This document shows, piece by piece, positions 57,448-64,000 of a stretch of 64,000 nucleotides of DNA. Every line of letters starts with the position of its first letter. Within the stretch, counting starts at the first letter, position 1. Source of the stretch: an uncultured Alphaproteobacteria bacterium (GTDB lineage Bacteria > Pseudomonadota > Alphaproteobacteria > Rhizobiales > Beijerinckiaceae); NCBI GenBank assembly GCA_937988775.1, contig CALKHP010000015.1, positions 1-64,000 of the forward strand, written 5' to 3'. Below the pieces are notes generated by a model. The model had not been told where the DNA came from. It saw only the letters and a list, made by a program, of their open reading frames with translations, and did not search any database. The position numbers were made by a program, and so were the translations under genes.

Positions 57448-57643
57448 ACTGGGTCCCGGATCAAGTCCGGGACAAGACGGTGGCGTTTCCTCGGCCGATC
57501 TTTCCCCGGCCTTGAGCCGGGGCCCAGGAAGCCGGGCGCGCTTTTCTCCTCCAGTGTCATTCCCGCGAAGGCGGGAATCCAGAGGCCATTGCGCAAACGA
57601 CTCCTGGATTCCCGATCGCGCTGGCGCGCGTCGGGAATGACAA
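57448..57643. repeat. Block of palindromic repeats after mccA
   Basis: The 302-nt space between mccA and the DUF1489 gene is filled mostly by four modules: GTCCCGGA-TCAAG-TCCGGGAC (57452-57472), a CCCCGGC-CTTGA-GCCGGGG unit (57504-57522), TCATTCCCGC-GAAG-GCGGGAAT (57557-57578) and a composite with GATTCCCGATCGCGC..GCGCGCGTCGGGAATGAC (57606-57642). It is the largest array of these repeats in the window. No gene is seen here. Confidence 0.82.
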
Positions 57644-57746
57644 TGACAGCATGCCAGTGGACGCTTCAGCCCGGCACTCTGCCGTTCCCTGTGGTTTTCC
57701 GTCACTGGCCGCTTGTCCGCGCGCGGCGAGGCATTACAACGGGGCC

Positions 57747-58184
57747 ATGCCCCTTCACCTGCTGAAGCTCTGTGTCGGCACCGACTCCATCCAGGACCTC
57801 GAGGACTGGATCGAGGAGATGCGCACGCATGACCACCGCCTCGGCCGGCCGTACGAGCAGAAGCACACGACGCGCATGGTGCCGAAGCGGCTCGGCGAGA
57901 TCGCCGGGCAGGGCTCGCTGTACTGGGTGATCAAGGGCCAGCTTTCGTGCCGGCAGGCCATTCTCGCCATCCGGCCCTTCACCGACGAGGGCGGCATCGG
58001 GCGCTGCCATATCGTGCTCGAGCCGGTGGTCGTGCCGGTGAGCCCGCGCCCGGTCAGGCCGTTCCAGGGCTGGCGCTATCTGGCGGCCAAGGATGCGCCC
58101 GCCGATATCGGGGCGCGTGGCGACGATGTCGGCCAGATGCCGGAGGAGTTGCGGCGCGAACTCGCGCTACTCGGCCTGCTGTGA
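57747..58184 (+). CDS. DUF1489 protein
   Basis: A 145-residue soluble protein matching DUF1489, a family of short alphaproteobacterial proteins. MPLHLLKLCVGTDSIQDLEDWIEE and RMVPKRLGEIAGQGSLYWVIKG are the conserved first half; RPFQGWRYLAAKDAPADI the second. Function unknown. The ATG at 57747 is chosen because the upstream reading enters the repeat block. Confidence 0.85.
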   Translation: MPLHLLKLCVGTDSIQDLEDWIEEMRTHDHRLGRPYEQKHTTRMVPKRLGEIAGQGSLYWVIKGQLSCRQAILAIRPFTDEGGIGRCHIVLEPVVVPVSPRPVRPFQGWRYLAAKDAPADIGARGDDVGQMPEELRRELALLGLL

Positions 58185-58252
58185 GCGTTGTGGCGGCACC
58201 GGCGCTCCTGTACCATCATGGACCTTTCCAAGCAGCCAATGTCGCGGGGACC

Positions 58253-58504
58253 ATGTATCGCTTCCTCCTGTTCGCCGCCTGCGCCGGCCTGTCGGCCGCG
58301 CCGGCTTTCGCGCGTGATTGCAAGCCGGTCGAGACCGCGCCGGGCGTGACCTCGCTGCCGCGAGGATGCCGCGCGCCGGTGCAGGCCGGGGGGCCGGCCG
58401 TGGCGGCATCACGCAACGACAGCCGCCATATCCGTTTCGGCAATACCGAGCTGCGCGTCGGCGGCCGCGTAGTCATCGAGGCCGGCATCGAGAGGTCGCG
58501 CTGA
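58253..58504 (+). CDS. Small exported protein of unknown function
   Basis: An 83-residue protein with a signal peptide (MYRFLLFAACAGLSAAPAFA) and a short mature part with two cysteines (RDCKPV and RGCRAPV). The C-terminal HIRFGNTELRVGGRVVIEAG looks like a beta hairpin. I do not recognise the family. It lies between the DUF1489 gene and the J-domain gene on the same strand, with gaps of 68 and 25 nt. Confidence 0.65.
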   Translation: MYRFLLFAACAGLSAAPAFARDCKPVETAPGVTSLPRGCRAPVQAGGPAVAASRNDSRHIRFGNTELRVGGRVVIEAGIERSR

Positions 58505-58529
58505 TGGGTGGCTCGCGAGGTGTCGCGCC

Positions 58530-59237
58530 GTGACACTGTTCATTGTCCTGGCCGTGGCGATCGTGCTGTGGGCGATCGGCAAGGGCTACCTGTCCGCCAA
58601 GCCGATGGCGCTGGCCAAGCAGGGCCGCAAGCTCGCCGGCGTCGGTGCGCTGGCGCTTGGCGGCCTGCTGGCGGTGCGCGGCCGCTTCGATATGGGCATC
58701 GTGCTCGGCGGCGTCGGTGCGTGGCTGCTCGGCCACGACAATCTCAAGGTGGCGATCGACCGCTGGACCGGGTTTGGCGGCGCCGGCAAATCCCACATCC
58801 GCACGGCGCTGCTCTCGGTCGAGGTCGATCCCCGTTCCGGCGCGATCAACGGCGAGGTGCTGGCCGGGCCGCTCGCCGGCCGGCGTCTCGACCAGTTGAC
58901 GCGCGACGAGCTGGTTTCGCTATTGCGCCTGGCCCAGCGTGCCGATGTGGCCGCCCTCGGTTTCCTGGAAGCACATCTCGACCGCCGGTTTGCCGGCTGG
59001 CGTCAGGACTTCCAGTTCGATGCGGACGAGGGGCAGGGCGCTGCGGCGAAGCCGTCCGTAATGGCGCCGCAGGAGGCCTATGAGATCCTGGGCCTTCAGC
59101 CGGGCGCTTCGGCTGAAAGCATCCGTGCCGCTTACCGGGCGCTCATGAAGAAACTGCATCCCGACCATGGCGGGACGACGTATCTGGCGGCCCGGATCAA
59201 CGAAGCCAAGGACGTTCTTCTGAGCCGACATCGCTGA
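58530..59237 (+). CDS. Membrane-anchored protein with C-terminal J domain
   Basis: A 235-residue protein with an N-terminal membrane span (TLFIVLAVAIVLWAIGKGYL), a second hydrophobic stretch (residues about 37-70) and a J domain at the very C-terminus: YEILGLQPGASAESIRAAYR followed by LHPDHGG, with the HPD triad at residues 210-212. J domains stimulate DnaK-type chaperones. A span followed by a C-terminal J domain is the layout of DjlA-like and of mitochondrial Pam18/Tim14. GTG start at 58530. Convergent with dacA-type gene after 51 nt. Confidence 0.85.
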   Translation: MTLFIVLAVAIVLWAIGKGYLSAKPMALAKQGRKLAGVGALALGGLLAVRGRFDMGIVLGGVGAWLLGHDNLKVAIDRWTGFGGAGKSHIRTALLSVEVDPRSGAINGEVLAGPLAGRRLDQLTRDELVSLLRLAQRADVAALGFLEAHLDRRFAGWRQDFQFDADEGQGAAAKPSVMAPQEAYEILGLQPGASAESIRAAYRALMKKLHPDHGGTTYLAARINEAKDVLLSRHR

Positions 59238-59288
59238 ATACTCCACGCGACGATGCTTGCGGTTGACGGGGCGAGAGCGGTGTCCGCC

Positions 59289-60950
59289 CTAGACCTTCTG
59301 GGCGAAACAGTGGAAGCCGACCTTCTTCACGGCGCGGCACGCCGCCTGCGCGTCGTCGCTGTCGTCGAAGCCGGCGAAGCGCGCCCGATAGAGCGTGGAG
59401 CCGCCCTTGACGACGACGCGCTCGGTGAACGGCTCGGCCCCCTTGAGCGGGCGCGCGGCCTTCGTCTTGGCGGCGTCGAGCAGGTCCTTGGCCTTGGCTT
59501 CATCCTCGGTCGCGGCAATCTGGATCACCCAGCCGCTGCGCTGCGCGGCGGCGGCCGGCCGCTTGCCGATCGAGGCGGTGGTCTCGGCCTTGGCCGGCTC
59601 GGCGGACGCAACCTTGGCGGGCTCGGCAGCCTTGGGGAGCGGCTGCGCATTGCCGGTCGCGATCGAACGCTGGGTGATCGAATTGGTGAACGGCACGGCG
59701 CCCGGCGGGATCAAGTCGCTCCGGTCGATGCCCTGCGCGAGATGCTGCTGCAACGGCCGGCCGGCCGGGCCGGTGATCCAGCGCATCGCGGGGCCGGTCG
59801 GCGTGACGCTGGCGGTCACCGGGCCGGTCGCGCCGCGAATGGCGGTGCTGCCGCTTTGCGGCCGGATGCGCAGCGGTTCGCCGGCCACGCGGGTGTCGTC
59901 GGCGGCCGGGCGGGTCAATTCGGCGACCACGGCGGGTTTGGCGCGTTCGGCGGGCAGCGGAACCGCCTCCTTCGCCACCGCCTCGCGGGTCGAGCTTGCC
60001 TGCGGCGGCGCGCTGCGCTCCTCGCGTTCGGCCTTGGGAAGGACCGAGGCGACGGCGCGGCCGGCATAGGCCTCATCGAGATTGTCCTCCAGCAGCGAAG
60101 CCATGCGCTGGTCGCGCCAGCGCGAGGTCTTGCCGCCGAGCACGACGCCGATCAGGTGGCGGCCATCGGTGCGGATCGAGGTCAGCAGGTTGAAGCCGGA
60201 GGCGCGGGTATAGCCGGTCTTGATGCCGTCGACGCCTTCGACGCTGCCGACGAGCCGGTTATGGCTCGGAATGACGTGGCCGCGAAAGGTGAACTTGCGC
60301 GTCGAGAAATAACGGTACTGGCGCGGAAAACGCTCCTGGATGGCGCGCCCGAGCACGGCGAGATCGCGTGCCGTGGTCACCTGCTTGGCATCGGGCAGGC
60401 CGTTCGGGTTTTCGTAATGCGTGCTGTTCATGCCCAGCTCGCGCGCCTTGCGGTTCATCATCGCGGCAAAGCGTTCCTCGCTGCCGCCGATATTCTCGGC
60501 AATGGCCATGGCGACGTCGTTGGCCGATTTGGTGACGATCGCCTTGATGGCATCCTCGACATCGATCGTCTCGCCGGGCTTGAACCCGAGCTTGGATGGG
60601 GCTTGGGCGGCGGCCTTGGCCGAGACGCGCAATTCGGTGTCGAGGGTGACGCGCTTGTCCTCCAGCGCCTCGAACAGCAGGTAGAGGGTCATCACCTTGG
60701 TGATCGAGGCCGGAAAACGCTTGGCGTCGGCGTTGGTGGCTTCCAGCACCTTGCCGGTATTGGCGTCGACGACGATCGAGGCGTAGGGCGGCGAATAGGG
60801 CGCGGCGGCGGCGTGCCGTTTATGCGCGTGATGGCGGCGGCGGGCGTCGGCCGGATTGCTGGAGATGATCACCGCACCCGCGGCGAAAACGCACAGCATG
60901 AAATACGAGACAAGGCGGGTGGAGCCACTCGCGACGCCTACTCTAAGCAT
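59289..60950 (-). CDS. D-alanyl-D-alanine carboxypeptidase with C-terminal SPOR domain
   Basis: A 553-residue penicillin-binding protein of the DacA (PBP5/6) type. The three active-site motifs are SITK (Ser82, Lys85), SAN in TKSANDVAMAI and KTG in GIKTGYTRASGF. A long Ala/Pro-rich linker (about 310-470) leads to a SPOR domain with SGWVIQIAATEDEAKAKDLL and YRARFAGFDDSDDAQAAC, which binds denuded septal peptidoglycan. The ATG at 60950 gives an N-terminal membrane/signal segment. It trims D-Ala from peptidoglycan stem peptides. The reading to 61118 enters the phasin control region and is rejected. Confidence 0.93.
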   Translation of the reverse strand: MLRVGVASGSTRLVSYFMLCVFAAGAVIISSNPADARRRHHAHKRHAAAAPYSPPYASIVVDANTGKVLEATNADAKRFPASITKVMTLYLLFEALEDKRVTLDTELRVSAKAAAQAPSKLGFKPGETIDVEDAIKAIVTKSANDVAMAIAENIGGSEERFAAMMNRKARELGMNSTHYENPNGLPDAKQVTTARDLAVLGRAIQERFPRQYRYFSTRKFTFRGHVIPSHNRLVGSVEGVDGIKTGYTRASGFNLLTSIRTDGRHLIGVVLGGKTSRWRDQRMASLLEDNLDEAYAGRAVASVLPKAEREERSAPPQASSTREAVAKEAVPLPAERAKPAVVAELTRPAADDTRVAGEPLRIRPQSGSTAIRGATGPVTASVTPTGPAMRWITGPAGRPLQQHLAQGIDRSDLIPPGAVPFTNSITQRSIATGNAQPLPKAAEPAKVASAEPAKAETTASIGKRPAAAAQRSGWVIQIAATEDEAKAKDLLDAAKTKAARPLKGAEPFTERVVVKGGSTLYRARFAGFDDSDDAQAACRAVKKVGFHCFAQKV

Positions 60951-61113
60951 ACTCGTTACCCTCGAAACACGACGCGACCGGCTGTGAAGCCGAACGTCAG
61001 GACCGCCGCCCAGGCCGCCTGTTGCACATTCGCCACGACTTCGAAGGGTAATGCAGACGACGTTACAAATCGGTAAATTGCCACGTAATTCGCCGGTTGC
61101 CGATTGTTCGCGC

Positions 61114-61159
61114 TGCATCGCAAACAGGGCTTGACATTTATTGTGCGATGCAACATATA
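61114..61159 (+). promoter_or_regulatory. Phasin promoter with paired TGC-N3-GCA operators
   Basis: TTGACA at 61131-61136 is followed after 17 nt by CATATA (61154-61159), a good sigma-70-type promoter. Two perfect inverted copies flank the -35 box: TGCATCGCA at 61114-61122 and TGCGATGCA at 61144-61152, the second inside the -35/-10 spacer, 30 nt centre to centre. Each is TGC-N3-GCA. PhaR repressors of polyhydroxyalkanoate genes bind CTGC-N3-GCAG-type sites, so PhaR control of the phasin gene is a reasonable inference. Confidence 0.6.
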
Positions 61160-61222
61160 CGGTTCATCGACGGTGTGGCTTTCCGGGCTGCCACCGCCTC
61201 ACGCAGCATGAAGGAGAGCGTC

Positions 61223-61558
61223 ATGGTCCAGGGTTTCGAGAATTTTCAGAAAATCAGCAAAGAGAACGTCGATGCCACGGTGAAGAGCCTTGGCGCCGTT
61301 TCGAAGAGCGTCCAGACGATCGCCACCGAATCCGCCGAGTACTCGAAGAAGTCGTTCGAGCAGGGTTCCGCCGCTCTCGAGCGCCTGCTTGGCGTCAAGA
61401 CCTTCGACAAGGCCGTCGAAGTGCAGACCGATTATGCCAAGGCCGCCTATGAGGGTTTCGTGGCCCAGGCCACCCGCCTCGGCGAGCTCTATACCGGCCT
61501 TGCCAAGGAGCTTTACAAGCCCTTCGAGACCGCGGTTGCCAAGGCTGCCGTCAAGTAA
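61223..61558 (+). CDS. Phasin family protein
   Basis: A 111-residue, almost wholly helical protein of the phasin_2 type. MVQGFENFQKISKENVDATVKS starts it; TIATESAEYSKKSFEQGSAALERLLG and the KAAYEGFVAQATRLGELYT repeat-like amphipathic helix follow. Phasins coat polyhydroxyalkanoate granules. I chose the ATG at 61223 behind AAGGAGAGCGTC rather than the ATG at 61208, which lies inside that ribosome-binding site. No pha genes other than this one are in the window. Confidence 0.9.
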   Translation: MVQGFENFQKISKENVDATVKSLGAVSKSVQTIATESAEYSKKSFEQGSAALERLLGVKTFDKAVEVQTDYAKAAYEGFVAQATRLGELYTGLAKELYKPFETAVAKAAVK

Positions 61559-61618
61559 TCTTCTTCGATAAGATTGTTGGCCGGGGTTCGCGACGCGAAC
61601 CTTGCGCCACGGTCCTTA

Positions 61619-61645
61619 CAAGCCCGGCTCCGCCGGGCTTTTTTG
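61619..61645 (+). terminator. Intrinsic terminator after the phasin gene
   Basis: AAGCCCGGC pairs with GCCGGGCTT around TCC, followed by TTTTGTT. It begins about 60 nt after the phasin stop codon. A strong Rho-independent terminator. Confidence 0.88.
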
Positions 61646-61682
61646 TTGTCTGGCGATGACCTGCTGGAAACCGCTCCGCCTT

Positions 61683-61880
61683 TCGCATCGGGATGGGCCG
61701 GTCAAGCCGGCCCACGACGGCGGAGGAGAAGGCGCGAACATTTCAGCCGTCATCGGCGGACTTGATCCGCCGATCCCGATCGGTGAGGTGCGGCGATTGC
61801 TGCTGGGTGCCGGATCAAGTCCGGCACAAGACGGTGGCGTTTCCTCGCGCGTCTTTCCCTGGCCTTGAGCCGGGGACCAG
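61683..61880. repeat. Repeat block between phasin and clpS
   Basis: Within the 502-nt phasin-clpS space, besides the terminator, are an inverted pair (GCATCGGGATGGGCCGGTCA at 61685 and the related CTTGATCCGCCGATCCCGAT at 61761), a GTGCCGGA-TCAAG-TCCGGCAC unit (61807-61827) and a GGCCTTGAGCC unit (61861-61871). The remaining 180 nt before clpS shows no gene I can support. Confidence 0.78.
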
Positions 61881-62060
61881 GCGGAGATGGCGCCTTCTGT
61901 CCAGACCCGCATTCAGCGCCCGGCCGCCATGCGCGCCGCACCTACTGGAAGAAAGCCCGCTGCATCCCTAAATCTCGGTATGACCGGTGCGGGGGTGCTT
62001 GAGTGCAGGGTGATTTTGCCGCAACCTTCCGTGCGGAACCTGGATTCATCGGAGCTATCA

Positions 62061-62438
62061 GTGCCGGAATTGGCTCAGCCTCGCCGTGATCTTACCACGA
62101 TCGCATCGGACAAACGACGTGCGCCCGGCCAGGGCGACGACGGCAACGGAACCGTCGTCGCGACCAAGACGAAGACCAAGACCAAGCGGCCCAGCCTGTA
62201 CCGGGTGCTGATCCTGAACGACGATTACACGCCGATGGAGTTCGTCGTGCATGTGCTCGAAAGGTTCTTCAACAAGGATCGGGAGGCCGCGACGCAGATC
62301 ATGCTCCATGTCCATCATCACGGCGTCGGAGAGTGTGGCGTCTACACATATGAGGTGGCGGAAACCAAAGTGACGCAGGTGATGGATTTTGCCCGCAAGC
62401 ACCAGCATCCGCTACAATGCATCATGGAAAAGAAGTGA
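62061..62438 (+). CDS. clpS: ATP-dependent Clp protease adaptor ClpS
   Basis: A 125-residue ClpS, the adaptor that delivers N-degron substrates to ClpA. LYRVLILNDDYTPMEFVVHVLERFF and MLHVHHHGVGECGVYTYEVAETK are the family core, including the Asn-Asp pair that binds the N-terminal residue of substrates. The GTG start at 62061 follows GGAG with 6-nt spacing; a longer reading from 61887 is not supported. clpA follows after 7 nt. Confidence 0.95.
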   Translation: MPELAQPRRDLTTIASDKRRAPGQGDDGNGTVVATKTKTKTKRPSLYRVLILNDDYTPMEFVVHVLERFFNKDREAATQIMLHVHHHGVGECGVYTYEVAETKVTQVMDFARKHQHPLQCIMEKK

Positions 62439-62445
62439 GGTTCCC

Positions 62446-64000
62446 TTGCCCTCGTTCTCTCGCAGCCTCGAACAGACCCTTCACCGCGCGCTGGGCTTCG
62501 CCAACGAGCGCCGGCACGAATATGCGACCCTCGAACATCTGCTGCTGTCGCTGATCGAGGATCAGGACGCGCTCGCGGTGATGCGTGCCTGCAATGTCGA
62601 TGTCGATGCGCTGCGCAAGGCGCTGGTCGAGTATATCGACGGCGAGCTGGCCGGGCTGGTGACCAACGGACGCGAGGAATCCAAGCCGACCGCCGGCTTC
62701 CAGCGCGTCATCCAGCGCTCGGTGATCCATGTGCAGTCGTCGGGCCGCGAGGAGGTGACCGGCGCCAACGTGCTGGTGGCGATCTTCGCCGAGCGCGAGA
62801 GCCATGCCGCCTATTTCCTGCAGGAGCAGGACATGACGCGCTACGATGCCGTCAACTACATCAGCCATGGCATCGCCAAGCGCGCCGGACTTTCCGAAAG
62901 CCGGCCGCCCAAGGGCGCCGACGACGAGGAGAACGAGGCCAAGGCCAGCGAGGGCAAGAAGGAAAAGAAGCAGGACGCGCTCAGCGCCTACTGCGTCAAC
63001 CTCAACGAGAAGGCCAAGATCGGCAAGATCGACCCGCTGATCGGGCGCGAGAGCGAGGTCGCGCGCACCATCCAGGTGCTGTGCCGGCGCCAGAAGAACA
63101 ATCCGCTGCTCGTCGGCGAGCCCGGCGTCGGCAAGACGGCGATCGCGGAGGGCCTCGCCCGCAAGATCGTCACCGGAGAGGTGCCGGAAGTGCTGGCCGA
63201 TGCGACGGTGTTCTCGCTCGACATGGGCACGCTGCTTGCCGGCACGCGCTACCGCGGCGATTTCGAGGAACGCCTGAAGCAGGTGATGAAGGAGATCGAG
63301 GCCCACCCGAAGGCGATCATGTTCATCGACGAGATCCATACGGTGATCGGCGCTGGCGCGACGTCTGGCGGGGCGATGGATGCCTCCAACCTGCTCAAGC
63401 CGGCGCTGGCCTCGGGCTCGCTGCGCTGCATCGGCTCGACGACCTACAAGGAATTCCGCCAGCATTTCGAGAAGGACCGCGCGCTGGTGCGGCGCTTCCA
63501 GAAGATCGACGTCAATGAGCCGTCGGTGCCCGATACGGTCGAGATCCTCAAGGGGCTGAAGCCGTATTTCGAGGAGTTCCACAAGCTCAAATACACCAAC
63601 GAGGCGGTGCGGGCGGCGGTGGAATTGTCGGCGCGCTACATCCACGACCGCAAGCTGCCCGACAAGGCGATCGACGTGATCGACGAATCGGGCGCCTCGC
63701 AGATGCTGCTGCCCGAGGCGCGGCGCAAGAAGACCATCGGCATCAAGGAAATCGAGAGCACGATCGCCACCATGGCGCGCATTCCGCCGAAAACCGTGTC
63801 CAAGGACGATGCGGAAGTGCTGCAGCACATGGAGACCACGCTCAAGCGCATGGTCTATGGCCAGGACAGCGCGATTTCGCAGCTTGCCGCCGCGATCAAG
63901 CTGTCGCGGGCCGGCCTGCGCGATGGCGACAAGCCGATCGGCAGCTACCTGTTCTCCGGCCCGACCGGCGTCGGCAAGACAGAGGTTGCCAAGCAGCTTT
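62446..64000 (+). CDS. clpA: ATP-dependent Clp protease ATP-binding subunit ClpA (partial, 3' end beyond window)
   Basis: An open frame from the TTG at 62446 runs to the window edge without a stop (518 codons). It starts FSRSLEQTLHRALGFANERR (after two residues), the ClpA N-domain. The first AAA+ module has Walker A GEPGVGKT (residues 224-231) and Walker B in IMFIDEIHTVIGAG. The second Walker A, GPTGVGKTE, begins just before the edge. GAGG lies 5 nt before the TTG; there is no ATG nearby that fits the family N-terminus. ClpA unfolds proteins for ClpP. It is in an operon with clpS. Confidence 0.96.
   Translation, partial: MPSFSRSLEQTLHRALGFANERRHEYATLEHLLLSLIEDQDALAVMRACNVDVDALRKALVEYIDGELAGLVTNGREESKPTAGFQRVIQRSVIHVQSSGREEVTGANVLVAIFAERESHAAYFLQEQDMTRYDAVNYISHGIAKRAGLSESRPPKGADDEENEAKASEGKKEKKQDALSAYCVNLNEKAKIGKIDPLIGRESEVARTIQVLCRRQKNNPLLVGEPGVGKTAIAEGLARKIVTGEVPEVLADATVFSLDMGTLLAGTRYRGDFEERLKQVMKEIEAHPKAIMFIDEIHTVIGAGATSGGAMDASNLLKPALASGSLRCIGSTTYKEFRQHFEKDRALVRRFQKIDVNEPSVPDTVEILKGLKPYFEEFHKLKYTNEAVRAAVELSARYIHDRKLPDKAIDVIDESGASQMLLPEARRKKTIGIKEIESTIATMARIPPKTVSKDDAEVLQHMETTLKRMVYGQDSAISQLAAAIKLSRAGLRDGDKPIGSYLFSGPTGVGKTEVAKQL

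Overview
The window is GC-rich chromosomal DNA from an alphaproteobacterium, most likely order Hyphomicrobiales (Rhizobiales). This rests on the S10-spc-alpha ribosomal gene order with adk between secY and rpsM, a following degP/rarA/rluC/HAD/atp12 block, an Atp12-type F1-ATPase chaperone, BA14K, DUF1489 and DUF192 proteins, a phasin and clpS-clpA. I do not claim a genus. Almost all of it is well-ordered core chromosome. I saw no phage, insertion sequence, CRISPR array or defence island.

Layout. 1-14,586: the 3' end of tuf, then 27 ribosomal-protein, secY, adk and rpoA genes on the + strand, closed by a strong terminator after rplQ. Hairpin-rich leaders precede rpsJ and rpsM, and smaller hairpins lie in the rpsQ-rplN, rplR-rpsE and rpsM-rpsK gaps. 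14,774-22,750 (+): a diheme cytochrome c, a Do-type protease, rarA, then overlapping rluC-HAD phosphatase-atp12, and propionyl-CoA carboxylase beta (pccB). 23,038-30,192: mixed strands, with xseB, a DUF4336 protein, a TauE/SafE permease, tag plus an HD hydrolase, a LysR regulator divergent from a bile-acid-symporter-family transporter, and an mhqO-mhqD-like quinone-detoxification pair. 30,467-38,173: pccA, acyP, lipB, a solitary FliN-like protein, tRNA-Leu(GAG), several small proteins, a GH25 lipoprotein and isovaleryl-CoA dehydrogenase.

38,413-52,292: an extensin-like protein, then a minus-strand block (cold-shock protein, DUF192, PLP enzyme; and an RND efflux pump with a cupin and a GST), a fumarase-superfamily lyase, an aldo/keto reductase, BA14K, DUF3253, a rhodanese and a second GST. 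52,434-57,444: the two methylcrotonyl-CoA carboxylase subunits separated by glutathione-dependent formaldehyde dehydrogenase. 57,747-64,000: DUF1489, a small exported protein, a membrane-anchored J-domain protein, a D-Ala-D-Ala carboxypeptidase with SPOR domain, a phasin with a conspicuous promoter/operator, clpS and the start of clpA (cut by the window edge).

Metabolically, isovaleryl-CoA dehydrogenase and methylcrotonyl-CoA carboxylase give the first part of leucine breakdown, and PccAB handles propionyl-CoA from branched-chain and odd-chain substrates. The phasin implies polyhydroxyalkanoate granules. FrmA, MhqO/MhqD, two GSTs, the RND pump and the cupin indicate electrophile and xenobiotic handling.

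The most notable unexplained structure is a family of short palindromic repeats scattered through intergenic spaces, a strong 23-codon small ORF at 35,765-35,836, the phasin operator at 61,114-61,152, and the multi-hairpin leader upstream of rpsM.
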